DNA from: Bradyrhizobium sp. RP6
GTDB lineage: Bacteria; Pseudomonadota; Alphaproteobacteria; Rhizobiales; Xanthobacteraceae
Reading direction: 5' to 3'
Assembly (NCBI RefSeq): GCF_003837805.1
Contig: NZ_RQIT01000010.1
Span: 143,723 to 207,722 of the forward strand
DNA length: 64,000 nt
Shown in pieces: positions 9,416-18,035 of the stretch. The notes beneath the pieces were generated by a model that ran no database searches, was not told the origin of the DNA, and saw only the letters and a list, made by a program, of their open reading frames with translations. The number at the start of each line of letters is the position of its first letter. Within the stretch, counting starts at the first letter, position 1. The position numbers and the translations under genes are program-made.

Positions 9416-10174
9416 ATGGGCGAGATCTGGCGGAGATGCTGCAGGGGCGTATTGCTTCTGACGGGTATCGTTGGAGTAACCTGGTCACTGATCGTGTTGC
9501 CATCGTTCTGGGCCGATCTGCAGGTCAGCTCCGTGGCCACGCACATCTTGGTCGGTGAACAGCTCAAGCCGGGGACCGTGGATTCGATTGCGGTTCGTAT
9601 GGACGCGGACTCGCCATCGAGCCTTCCCTACCCCAATCTGATACGAGCCCGAGCGCTGATTGCGCTTCGCTCGGCCGAGGAGGCCATGTTGGGAAAGGGT
9701 TCCCAGGACCTGGATCGCAAACTGGCGGCCGCGGAGAACAAGCTGAAGTCGTCGTTGATGCTCGATCCAGCCGACGCTTTTCTTTGGCTGTTGCTGTACT
9801 GGGTGAGGAACGAGCGCGACGGCTTCGACGCAGGAAATATTCGCTATCTTGAACAGTCGTACGCCGCTGGACCATACGAAGGCTGGATCGCGCTCCGTCG
9901 CAACAGGTTGGCGCTTGCGGTATTTCCACTGCTTGGGGAACAGCTGCAGCAAAAGGTCGTTGCCGAGTTCGCCGGCATGGTCGAAAGCGAGTTCACCGAT
10001 GATGCGGCACGCAACCTGACGGGAGTCGGCTGGCCTCAGAGGGATAGATTGCTGGCGAGCCTCGCAGGCGTTCGCCTGATCGCCCGTGAAGCTTTTGCGA
10101 AGCGGCTGGCATATGACGGCGTGAAGGCCACTGTGCCGGGAGTCGATCTGCCTGAAAGGATGTGGCGGCAATGA
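9416..10174 (+). CDS. hypothetical membrane-anchored, helix-rich protein coupled to the kinase gene
   Basis: A 252-residue product with one N-terminal membrane helix ('GVLLLTGIVGVTWSLIVLP', about 13-31) and a predicted periplasmic body rich in Ala/Leu helices. A segment 'AAENKLKSSLMLDPADAFLWL' is reminiscent of a tetratricopeptide repeat, but I cannot establish a TPR array. The ATG at 9416 begins one base after the kinase stop, so translation is probably coupled. The gene overlaps the next one by an ATGA. Likely an accessory of the Wzc complex on positional grounds; no family is recognised. Confidence 0.8.
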   Translation: MGEIWRRCCRGVLLLTGIVGVTWSLIVLPSFWADLQVSSVATHILVGEQLKPGTVDSIAVRMDADSPSSLPYPNLIRARALIALRSAEEAMLGKGSQDLDRKLAAAENKLKSSLMLDPADAFLWLLLYWVRNERDGFDAGNIRYLEQSYAAGPYEGWIALRRNRLALAVFPLLGEQLQQKVVAEFAGMVESEFTDDAARNLTGVGWPQRDRLLASLAGVRLIAREAFAKRLAYDGVKATVPGVDLPERMWRQ

Positions 10175-10566
10175 TTCGATCGCTCTTTCGGCTTGTCCTG
10201 CTGATCTGCATGGCTCCGGCCTGGACATTGATCCAGAACGTTCCATCGGCTCACGCACAAAGCACCAAGTCAAAATTCACGATGCAGGGCGCCGCCGACA
10301 CGTCGGAATCGCCCGTCATCCGTGACGGCGCCAATCGGCCCTGCCTCAATGTTGAGGCGGCTGCCAAAGGGCATGTCCAGAACGGAGAGCTGATGGATCA
10401 TATCGTGAGCGTCAAGAACAACTGCTCTCGAATGATCAGAGTCAAGATCTGCTATTACCATAGCGATCACTGCAAGGATGCGACCGTCTACGGCTATCAG
10501 CGCGTCGACACGATTCTGGGAACGATGAAGATGTCGACCTTTCGATATTCACTATTTCAAAAATGA
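10171..10566 (+). CDS. hypothetical small secreted protein with four cysteines
   Basis: A 131-residue product with a signal peptide ('FRLVLLICMAPAWTLI', cleavage near 'SAHAQ'). The mature part of about 100 residues has four Cys ('RPCLN', 'KNNCSR', 'VKICYY', 'DHCKD') that could form two disulfides in the periplasm. Its ATG overlaps the upstream stop as ATGA, the strongest form of translational coupling, so it belongs to the Wzc-kinase unit. No known domain recognised. It ends 18 bases from a convergent glycosyltransferase gene. Confidence 0.8.
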   Translation: MIRSLFRLVLLICMAPAWTLIQNVPSAHAQSTKSKFTMQGAADTSESPVIRDGANRPCLNVEAAAKGHVQNGELMDHIVSVKNNCSRMIRVKICYYHSDHCKDATVYGYQRVDTILGTMKMSTFRYSLFQK

Positions 10567-10584
10567 ACTTGCCGCGCGCTCTGC

Positions 10585-11667
10585 TCATCTGATCGCAGGG
10601 ACCTCGAAAAGGTCCACGAACTTTCTCGCGTCGTCTTCGCGCTGAACGAGCAGCCCTGCGCGATTACGGTCGGCCTCGTTCAGGGCGGTTTGAAAGTCAG
10701 CGACCGACTTCTCCCACGCGAGGATTTGTTTCGCGATCCCGTCGAGATCCGACGCGCTCGGATCGAGCAGCAATTCTTCCGGTACCATGTTGGCGATGCA
10801 TCCGCGGCTGGAGGCAGCGACGATGATGCCTGCCATCTGCGCCTCATAGATCACCACGGGCTGCGCTTCGTTGACGTATCTCGTCGGAAATATCAGAGCG
10901 TCTATCGAGGAGAGAAAGTGGACCTTGGCGTCATCGTATACGGGCCCCACGTACTCTATTCCACCGATCTCGCTCGCGCGACGCTTGATGTAGCGCTCGA
11001 TTTCGAGATCGGAGCAGGGACCAGCGATTCGTGCCGTCAGGCTGGATCCGCTCTCTCGCAGTCGAGCCATCAGGTCGAGAAATCGGTCGATACCCTTTTC
11101 GAGCGAGATGTTCGATAGATAGCCGATCGAGCTGAATTTCCGGCCACAGTTCCGCAGTTCGACCGCGGGCAAATCGATAAACGCTAGGTTGGAGATGACG
11201 ACCGTCCTCAGATGCTTGCCGTACAGCTCCGAAAGTGTCGTCGCCATCCTGGGACAGAGCGTAATATGAAGCTGGTTGGTGCCGGCCATGCGAACGATGG
11301 ACGCCAAGATAGGGCTGCGCTTCGTCAGGTATGCAAAGCTGTGATGATGGAACGCGATCGTCTTTCCTAACCACCGCGCGAGGGCGACCATCAAGAGGTC
11401 ATAGAGCAGACCATATCCGCCGGACAGAGAAAGGTAGAGTGTCGGGGCCTCGGAGTGGCGAATGATAGCTCGTCCGCATCGGGCGTATGCTCGTGCGCGA
11501 TTGAAATGATGCCGCCACCGATTGGGAGCATTGCCTGGTGATGTGTCGCCGAACGCGAGTTGAAATCCAGCAGCGCGCAGAGTGTCGGCCGCCCGCTTGG
11601 TGATGAGAGCAGCGCCATGAACCGGCGGAGGAAGTGGACCCGCCACAACGATCATTTTACCGGGCAC
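10585..11667 (-). CDS. family 4 glycosyltransferase
   Basis: A 360-residue GT-B-fold retaining glycosyltransferase of the 'group 1' type. The N-terminus 'IVVAGPLPPPVHGAALITKR' carries the glycine-containing acceptor loop. The C-terminal half has 'IGYLSNISLEKGIDRFLDL' (nucleotide-sugar loop) and 'IFPTRYVNEAQPVVIYEAQ', which corresponds to the EX7E signature region. It probably adds one sugar of the region A repeat unit. Start is the first ATG; an ATG four codons later is equally possible. It is the last gene of a minus-strand group that also holds the acetyltransferase and the methyltransferase. Confidence 0.88.
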   Translation of the reverse strand: MPGKMIVVAGPLPPPVHGAALITKRAADTLRAAGFQLAFGDTSPGNAPNRWRHHFNRARAYARCGRAIIRHSEAPTLYLSLSGGYGLLYDLLMVALARWLGKTIAFHHHSFAYLTKRSPILASIVRMAGTNQLHITLCPRMATTLSELYGKHLRTVVISNLAFIDLPAVELRNCGRKFSSIGYLSNISLEKGIDRFLDLMARLRESGSSLTARIAGPCSDLEIERYIKRRASEIGGIEYVGPVYDDAKVHFLSSIDALIFPTRYVNEAQPVVIYEAQMAGIIVAASSRGCIANMVPEELLLDPSASDLDGIAKQILAWEKSVADFQTALNEADRNRAGLLVQREDDARKFVDLFEVPAIR

Positions 11668-11839
11668 GGAGTCGTCGGTCCTTCAGCATGTCGGCAAAAG
11701 AATAATCGATGGCGAGCGCATTCTTGGCAAGGCAGCGGCACGGATCCCCAATGTCGCCCTAACCGGACGGTAGAGAACAGGTCACCGTGTGCGACACACA
11801 GGGCGAGCCCGGGACGCACCTGCGAGCCGCGTCCGAGCA

Positions 11840-12511
11840 CTACGTGACTGTGAAGGCGGTTCGGTGAAAAATCTTTGCGGTCTTGGGTATGTCCCGCTGG
11901 TGAACCGCGGGATTGCCACCGATCATCGAGTATTCTTGGGGCGCGACGTGAGTTACAACTGCGCCCGAAGCCACAACGCAATAGTCCGGGATGGTGACGC
12001 CCTGCAGAATGATCACGCCGGTGCCGATCATCGTGTAGGCTCCTATCGTGATTGGAGAGCATGTTTGCCGAGCAGACATTGGATTGACCCCGTGGGTCAA
12101 CAACTGGCTGCGGAATCCGGCCAGACCGCAGAACTGACGAAACTCGATCCGGTCTGTGCAATCAATGTAATGCTGGCTCATCACCAGACTTGCCTTGCGC
12201 ATAATAAGATCCGAACGCCGTTTCGTTCTGTTTCGGAAGGCCGGCGAATTCAGGCGAGTTGACAGTCCACCGATCCAGTTCAGATTGCCGATGACCGCAT
12301 CTTCATCCATCTGCAACCGATCAAGCCGGCCGATATAGTTGAGATGACCGATGTAGGTCTTCGCTTCCAGGACGCATTCGTCGGCCAGAATCAAGGACAG
12401 ACCGATCCGCGCGTCGCGATGGATCGAAAAACCGGGGATCGCGTTGAGGACCAGCCGGCGGATTCTCCAGGGGAAGAAAAGAAATAAAACTTGAATAGCA
12501 ATCTTCAGCAT
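11840..12511 (-). CDS. left-handed beta-helix O-acetyltransferase
   Basis: A 223-residue hexapeptide-repeat acyltransferase that would transfer acetyl from acetyl-CoA to a sugar hydroxyl. The N-terminal 35 residues are hydrophobic ('IAIQVLFLFFPWRIRRLVL') and may sit at the membrane. Imperfect hexapeptide turns run through 'AKTYIGHLNYIGRLDRLQM' and, toward the C-terminus, 'ITIGAYTMIGTGVIILQGVT' and 'YCVVASGAVVTHVAP', with 'SMIGGNPAV' as the usual end cap. The ATG at 12511 follows 'gaggaacg', a strong ribosome site, so longer readings are rejected. It probably acetylates the region A EPS. Confidence 0.85.
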   Translation of the reverse strand: MLKIAIQVLFLFFPWRIRRLVLNAIPGFSIHRDARIGLSLILADECVLEAKTYIGHLNYIGRLDRLQMDEDAVIGNLNWIGGLSTRLNSPAFRNRTKRRSDLIMRKASLVMSQHYIDCTDRIEFRQFCGLAGFRSQLLTHGVNPMSARQTCSPITIGAYTMIGTGVIILQGVTIPDYCVVASGAVVTHVAPQEYSMIGGNPAVHQRDIPKTAKIFHRTAFTVT

Positions 12512-12629
12512 AGTCGTTCCTCGCGCCACCCAAAATAACCGAAAGTGCTGCGGTTTGGTCAAGATCTCGGCTTTAAGGTTTATTTCGATAGCGTATCGCC
12601 TCGAGGACACGAATTCACCAGCGCACCAG

Positions 12630-13409
12630 CTAGGCGGCTTCCGCCGGACAGTCGAGCTTCTTCCGGATGAAAACCATCAAGACGGTCTTGAAGGCGTGAG
12701 GCGTAAGCGACTGAACGAGTTGGAACGCGCGGTAAAGACCGCGGTTGTTGGCGTGGTAGGCTGGCTCTGCATCCCAAGCATATACAAAATGGTCGAAACG
12801 CGCGGGTGGGAAATACCTCCGTAGCGTAGCCGGCGTATTCAAACGATAGACCGCCGGAAAGATGTCCTCATCCTTGCGCTCGGGTTGTGCCGAGCTGAGT
12901 ATGCTGCGGCTTATTCCGCTCGGGATGAGGCGGTTGGCTAATGCGATGTAGCCGTACCTGTTTGGGGTTCGCGCGCAGATCCAGCCGCCGGGCTTCAGAA
13001 GCCTGTCCATCTCGGCGGTGCTTTGGGCCGGATCCGGAATATGCTCGAATGTGCAATCCGACAGGATGATGTCGGCGCAATTGGCAGGCAGTGGCGCACG
13101 TCCCGTCGGATCCAGGAGCATCGCCTCGTCCAGGGACGGATTGGTGAAGACGGCTTCGTCGACGTCCAATCCGATGACTTGGGCAACGCGTCCCTTGAAA
13201 TTGCAGAGATTGCGCCGGTACTCCGAGCTGGCGTCTTCGTGGATCGCGCCGCGGCCTGCGCCGAAATCGATCATTCTGGTGCTCGGCGTCGCGAGGGCGT
13301 TCACGCGTTGGTAAAACGCAATCGTGCCGTCGATCCTGGAGAATCCGCCAGCAGCTAATTCCGGGAAGAAAGTTGAATGCATGGGACCCACTGACGCTGG
13401 TGCGTTCAA
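12630..13409 (-). CDS. class I SAM-dependent methyltransferase
   Basis: A 259-residue Methyltransf_11-type protein. Motif I is 'MIDFGAGRGA', the acidic loop is 'VIGLDVDEAVF', and the following 'ADIILSDCTFEHIPDPAQ' with 'MDRLLKPGGWICARTPN' gives motifs II and III. These enzymes methylate varied small molecules and sugars; here the substrate is probably a sugar or a carbohydrate side group, but nothing in the sequence shows which. It is co-oriented with the acetyltransferase 118 bases downstream. The start could instead be the internal ATG at 13382. Confidence 0.85.
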   Translation of the reverse strand: MNAPASVGPMHSTFFPELAAGGFSRIDGTIAFYQRVNALATPSTRMIDFGAGRGAIHEDASSEYRRNLCNFKGRVAQVIGLDVDEAVFTNPSLDEAMLLDPTGRAPLPANCADIILSDCTFEHIPDPAQSTAEMDRLLKPGGWICARTPNRYGYIALANRLIPSGISRSILSSAQPERKDEDIFPAVYRLNTPATLRRYFPPARFDHFVYAWDAEPAYHANNRGLYRAFQLVQSLTPHAFKTVLMVFIRKKLDCPAEAA

Positions 13410-13465
13410 GAGAAATGACGGCCAAATACCTAGGCAGTGTTCGTCCGAACCACGACCGGAATATT

Positions 13466-14878
13466 CTAGACCGGCGGACGGGACGACGACCCGCCGTGAT
13501 ACAGCAAATCCTGATAGGCCGAGGTCTCACGAATTTCGAACGCGCTCGGGAGGTCTATGACATTGGCGTCGCCACGGCTGAGCCGAAAACTCACCTTGCC
13601 TGGCACCAACGGAATTCGAAACGAGGTGATTCCAGCTTTCGCCTTCATGCTCTTTGAGCCCTTCGCGGTCGCTATCGTGAGCTCGCCCGGCTCCTTCAAG
13701 AACGCAAGCAGCTCGATGTCATTCTGAGGCGGATCGGCAAAGCGACTGACCAGATTTGTTGCGAACCTGAACGGCTGAGCGGAGCCAGTTCCGGCCGCCT
13801 CGGTGGATTCGATTCGGTGAAAATAGTAGAGCACGTCTTCAGTGATCGGCGGCATCGTACCGTTCTTGAACCACGCGATATAGAACGCAGCGAGATCATA
13901 GAAAGCGTACTGAATGCTGGTTGACGGTCGAATTTCGGATCCTTCGGAATAGTCGTTCCAGGTGGCGATGTTGACCGCGTCGGAGCCGATTTCCATTGCC
14001 GCGGCCCATGAAGCTCGGAACAATTCACTGTTGTGGCATTCCGAGAACCAGCGATTGTGCGGCCGGAAGTCCTGAGGCCACACCACGGATGCCCAGACCT
14101 TCCCGGCCTGTTTGGCCAACTTTCCTACCTTCTTGAGGAGAGGGACGTCGCTCAATTTGTCGACCCCCCACATCGAGGCACCATCGATCAATTCCATGAA
14201 ATCGATCGTTCTGCGCACATCGAGAAATGTAGGGTAGAAGAAAACCTTCTCTCCGCTTGACGTCAGTCGTTGCAACAGTTCCTTCCATCGGCCAACGTCC
14301 CACTGCTCGGGAGAAAAAGCCCCTAGGATCAGTCGGCCGTCGGATTGGCGCGCAACATGGGAATTCCGCGCCAGCTTGAGGATTGCGTCGGCAATCGCAT
14401 CGACCGGTGTCTTCACCAGAATTACGGTATCGATCGATAGTATGACTTCGAATCCCGGCGGGCCCTGTTGGGCGGCCTCAAGCATGTTGCGCAAATGGAT
14501 CATGTACGGGGAGCCGTCGTCTATACCCCCCATGTTGAACAGGAAGCCATCGAGCCCGATGTGATGCGCGGCTTTGATCTCATCAAGCATGTCAAGCACA
14601 GCCCAGTTTGCCTCCGGGCGCGGAGGTCGAGGCAGGGGGCGTTCGCGCACGAAGCCGCCCTCGGCCCGAAGTTTACCTTGGGTGCCGTCCGGCGACAGAT
14701 AATCAGCATACTGGTCTTTATCCGCCGGCCAGTTATCAAACGAGGTCGGGAACCAATGCCAATGCGCGTAAACTTTCTTCCTCTTCGCTCCTGAACTCGT
14801 CGCGGCGGCCACCGGGGCCGGCATTGAAGATGCTCCTGCGAGGAGGATGCTGGCGGAAAGAAGCTGGCGCCGGTCCAT
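13466..14878 (-). CDS. secreted GH71-like glycoside hydrolase (alpha-1,3-glucanase type)
   Basis: A 470-residue exported protein. It starts with 'MDRRQLLSASILLAGASSM', a signal peptide with a twin-arginine-like pair, so I take the ATG at 14878 rather than the one at 14929. The body resembles GH71 enzymes, which cut alpha-1,3-glucans: 'KVYAHWHWF' at the N-terminus, 'GLDGFLFNMG', and most tellingly 'DAVNIATWNDYSEGSEIRP', matching the family's 'VTWNDYGES' signature. A C-terminal beta domain of about 90 residues follows. GH71 is best known from fungi. A role in trimming the region A polymer is inferred from position. Family assignment is by motif only. Confidence 0.72.
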   Translation of the reverse strand: MDRRQLLSASILLAGASSMPAPVAAATSSGAKRKKVYAHWHWFPTSFDNWPADKDQYADYLSPDGTQGKLRAEGGFVRERPLPRPPRPEANWAVLDMLDEIKAAHHIGLDGFLFNMGGIDDGSPYMIHLRNMLEAAQQGPPGFEVILSIDTVILVKTPVDAIADAILKLARNSHVARQSDGRLILGAFSPEQWDVGRWKELLQRLTSSGEKVFFYPTFLDVRRTIDFMELIDGASMWGVDKLSDVPLLKKVGKLAKQAGKVWASVVWPQDFRPHNRWFSECHNSELFRASWAAAMEIGSDAVNIATWNDYSEGSEIRPSTSIQYAFYDLAAFYIAWFKNGTMPPITEDVLYYFHRIESTEAAGTGSAQPFRFATNLVSRFADPPQNDIELLAFLKEPGELTIATAKGSKSMKAKAGITSFRIPLVPGKVSFRLSRGDANVIDLPSAFEIRETSAYQDLLYHGGSSSRPPV

Positions 14879-15134
14879 ACGCGCGTGCAGCTTAAGGTCG
14901 GCGTTAATCCGGGCCGGAGAAAAGGACATTCAAGTAAGTATTCCGTTGATATCTTCTATATATTACAAGGATATCTCACCTGAGTTTTGGCCGCAAGGTG
15001 AGCGAGTTCGAAGCGTTAACGCGACCGAGATATGTATTGTACGATCTGCACCGGGGCTGAAGAGCGGTTGGATGCGCTCTTTCCAGAGCCGGCGCCGCAA
15101 TGTGGAGCTTGGCGAACTCTAATGTTTTTAGGTT
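14879..15134. other. divergent promoter region
   Basis: This AT-richer gap lies between the divergent glycanase and polymerase genes and presumably contains both promoters. The polymerase ATG at 15135 follows 'aggtt', a weak ribosome site. No RNA gene or repeat was noticed. Confidence 0.35.
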
Positions 15135-16586
15135 ATGAACCAGTTCTCGCGTAGTGCAGCCGCCTCCCAGTTGTATGTGACGCCGAAGAGCGTCTTCGAC
15201 TATGTCGTGATCGGCTCGGCCGGAGCCTACCTGCTTCTCTCGTTCACCCAGGCTTGGTCGAGCCCGCGTGCTTCGTTGATCGCAGCCATGATACTCGGGG
15301 TGAACGGCATTGTTTCCTTGTTCGGCTTGAAGATCGCTCTGGCTAGATCTTACCTGCTGTTCGTTGTCTTCTTCGTTTTCAACCTCCTGTTTCTGGCGGT
15401 GGCGCCTCTTCAGCAGATCGGAAACGACTTCGATCCAATTCTGGCTGATGTAAGTCTCGTTGTGCCGGCCAGTCTCCTTTGCGCATTCATGACGATCGTG
15501 GGTCTCTGCTTCGTCATCTATCGTCCCTTTCGAACTCCCGAACCCCGCCCTAACCGGTTTCTGGACAGGAGCCTCGCCGCGGAGCCAAACCCGAACTACA
15601 CCCTTCTGGCAGCTGCCTCGATCGTCGTATCGCTCGGATTGGTTGGTTATCTTGGCCCGTCATTGCTCCAGGTGAATCGCGAGGCCTTCGGTTCGGTGGT
15701 TGGCGAAAGCAAGATGATCAACATTCTGGTCACGGCATTCTTCCGGCCATTCACCCTGGTTGCTCCTGTTATCGGTGCCAGTGTCGCCTTGGCTCGCCGG
15801 AACACGGGCTGGGTGACGTGCTTTGCAGTTCTGCTTCTGGCGGGTCTCTTCATCAACAATCCGCTCATTTCCGCACGTTTTCGCTCCTCGACATTGATCG
15901 TATTCTGCGTGCTTGCAATATTTGGTCCAAGAAACGTTCGTCTGTTTCTCGTCACCTATTTCGCCGGATTGCTGGCGTCGCCCATATTTGGATCCATTTT
16001 CCGGTACGCAAACGTCTCTCTCGATCAGCGGCCCTTCTCCCAGTTCTTCGTTCATCCTGATTTCTCAGGCCTCGACCTGTTCTGCTATGCCATCATGTGG
16101 GTCGAAATGAAGGGCTTGGAATGGGGATCGAACATCATGGGGGCACTGCTGTTCTTCGTTCCGCGCGACCTTTGGGCGGGGAAGGGAAGAACAGTCGGCG
16201 AGATCATGCATGACTACATTTTCATCCTGAAAGGCTTTGGTACCGATAACGTTTCGGCTCCGCCGCCGATCGAGGGCTATTTCAGCTTCGGAATTGTTGG
16301 GGCGATGCTGATGTCCGTCGCGATCGTCTATGTTCTCGATCGCGTAGAGCGTCGCGGCTTCGCCGCCCAAAGGCTGTCGCCGCTCTACTTCATTCTCTGT
16401 CTTTCGCCGATGCTTTGCATGATCCTGCTTCGCGGCCCGTTCCAGGTCGGGTGGTCGGAATGGGCAATCCATAGCTCTACCGTCTTGGCTTCGGCGGTCA
16501 TGCTCCTCCTCACCAAACGCGCCGTCTATATTCCTGCGCCCCCCTCAATTCGCCGCGGGTCGATGCCCGAGACGTCTCAGAAGTAA
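15135..16586 (+). CDS. polytopic membrane protein, probable EPS polymerase (Wzy-like)
   Basis: A 483-residue protein made almost entirely of hydrophobic segments, about 12, with a soluble loop near 130-155 and a larger periplasmic loop near 290-380 ('FSQFFVHPDFSGLDLFCYA'). That topology is typical of oligosaccharide repeat-unit polymerases, whose sequences diverge strongly. It lies beside the Wzx-type flippase (convergent, nine bases apart) and the priming transferase. I see no O-antigen-ligase signature, so the Wzy call is from topology and context. Confidence 0.7.
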   Translation: MNQFSRSAAASQLYVTPKSVFDYVVIGSAGAYLLLSFTQAWSSPRASLIAAMILGVNGIVSLFGLKIALARSYLLFVVFFVFNLLFLAVAPLQQIGNDFDPILADVSLVVPASLLCAFMTIVGLCFVIYRPFRTPEPRPNRFLDRSLAAEPNPNYTLLAAASIVVSLGLVGYLGPSLLQVNREAFGSVVGESKMINILVTAFFRPFTLVAPVIGASVALARRNTGWVTCFAVLLLAGLFINNPLISARFRSSTLIVFCVLAIFGPRNVRLFLVTYFAGLLASPIFGSIFRYANVSLDQRPFSQFFVHPDFSGLDLFCYAIMWVEMKGLEWGSNIMGALLFFVPRDLWAGKGRTVGEIMHDYIFILKGFGTDNVSAPPPIEGYFSFGIVGAMLMSVAIVYVLDRVERRGFAAQRLSPLYFILCLSPMLCMILLRGPFQVGWSEWAIHSSTVLASAVMLLLTKRAVYIPAPPSIRRGSMPETSQK

Positions 16587-16595
16587 GCGGCTAGA

Positions 16596-17816
16596 CTAAA
16601 CGGGTTGCGCCCGGATACGGCCCGAGGTTCCCTTGAATGCTACCCAAAGCGCCGCGGCGCCATTGGCAATTGCCAACGACACGAACGCACCGGTAACTCC
16701 AAGAGCCAGGCAACTGGGAATCGCGATGACGGCGGTTATCGCCGCGGAGATCAAGCCGCCGGCCTGCATCAAGCCGAGCCGGTGATTGGCCCTTAGCCAC
16801 ATGCTCACGGTCGCGAGTGCGAGGGCGAAGCTCGTCGAGATCAAGGCAACGGGGATGGATCCCCCGAGCGCGACATACTTGGTTCCGAAGATGAGAGAGG
16901 CCGCGTCGTTGCCGAACCAAATTGCCATGACGGCCAACGGAAGCGGAGCGAAGACGATCAGAGCCAGGATGAGCAGGTGAGGGGTTTCGATCTGGCTGAT
17001 CTTCGCGACTGCAATGCGCGGCGTGATGAACCCTGAGAGCCCGCCAAGCAACTGGGCGAATGGGGATATCACGGCGAACATCAGTCGATAGCTTGCAACG
17101 GCTTCAGGCGAGTTCAGAAACACGAAGACGAACGGATAGATATTTGTCGTCGCCAGACCGAGGAGATTGTTGATCAGGAACGAGTATCCCGCCCGGAAAT
17201 GGGACTTCAGGGAGATGGTCTGGGTGTCGTTGTGCCTGCGTGGGATGTTTCGCCAAGCTGAGACAAGGAAGACCAGATTGCCGAGAATGAAGGGTACGGT
17301 ATATGCAAAGTGCGATTCCAGTTTGACGTGAGGCAGCATCCAGGCTGAGACGATTAGGACTGTCGCGTACGCCGCCGCTGCGATGGCGGATGCTTGCACG
17401 TGTCCCTGAATGTGCATAATTCGCCGAACGAATTGGACCGGACCGGCAAAGCTGAAGAACAGGCAAGCTAGAGCTACAACCGTGAGCGTTTGCATCTCGT
17501 GAGTGCTGCTGTTCAAGACGAATGCGCATCCTGCGGCCAGTGCCAGGCAGCAAAAGGATACATTGACCGTCCACAGTCGCCGCAACAATGATTGTTGACC
17601 GTCCTGTGCGCTGATTCCAGTCGCGATGATGGGGTCGCAGATGACCGCGTGATGAGCGCCGATGAGAATGAGATAGCAGGTATATCCCAGGCTCAGCTCG
17701 GCGAATTCGGCCAGCGGCAGCCGGCGCGCGACTACCGCCAGGTAGAAGAAATTGGAGAAGCTGAAGATGACCTGCTCGCTGCCCAGAACGAAATATTTGA
17801 TGAGGTAGGTTTTCAT
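16596..17816 (-). CDS. Wzx-type polysaccharide flippase
   Basis: A 406-residue inner-membrane protein of the oligosaccharidyl-lipid flippase superfamily, which moves undecaprenyl-linked repeat units to the periplasmic face. It begins 'MKTYLIKYFVLGSEQVIFSF', the usual first helix with a short basic cytoplasmic start, and continues with about 12 evenly spaced hydrophobic segments. It is the only flippase in region A. It ends nine bases from the convergent polymerase gene. Distinguishing it from related exporters needs a profile search, but the context favours Wzx. Confidence 0.82.
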   Translation of the reverse strand: MKTYLIKYFVLGSEQVIFSFSNFFYLAVVARRLPLAEFAELSLGYTCYLILIGAHHAVICDPIIATGISAQDGQQSLLRRLWTVNVSFCCLALAAGCAFVLNSSTHEMQTLTVVALACLFFSFAGPVQFVRRIMHIQGHVQASAIAAAAYATVLIVSAWMLPHVKLESHFAYTVPFILGNLVFLVSAWRNIPRRHNDTQTISLKSHFRAGYSFLINNLLGLATTNIYPFVFVFLNSPEAVASYRLMFAVISPFAQLLGGLSGFITPRIAVAKISQIETPHLLILALIVFAPLPLAVMAIWFGNDAASLIFGTKYVALGGSIPVALISTSFALALATVSMWLRANHRLGLMQAGGLISAAITAVIAIPSCLALGVTGAFVSLAIANGAAALWVAFKGTSGRIRAQPV

Positions 17817-18035
17817 CTTCCTGAAATTGGATTGCTGCTAGCGGGCGCTAGGGCCTTAGCGATGGTGCCCTGATTGCACGACGTTATAGGATGATGCGGA
17901 GCCCTGATGCGAGCTTGTTTGAGGACAAAGTTAATTGCCTGATTCTCATTCTGGGTGAACGAATCTACGATCAGGCGCGCGCCCATGCGATTGGTGTCAT
18001 GAACGGGCTGCTTCTACTGGCGGGGGGTAAGACCA

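Noticed and set aside
11652..12161. A 169-codon minus-strand frame overlapping the hexapeptide acetyltransferase
   Set aside because: It is out of frame with the conserved hexapeptide turns and lacks a start signal.
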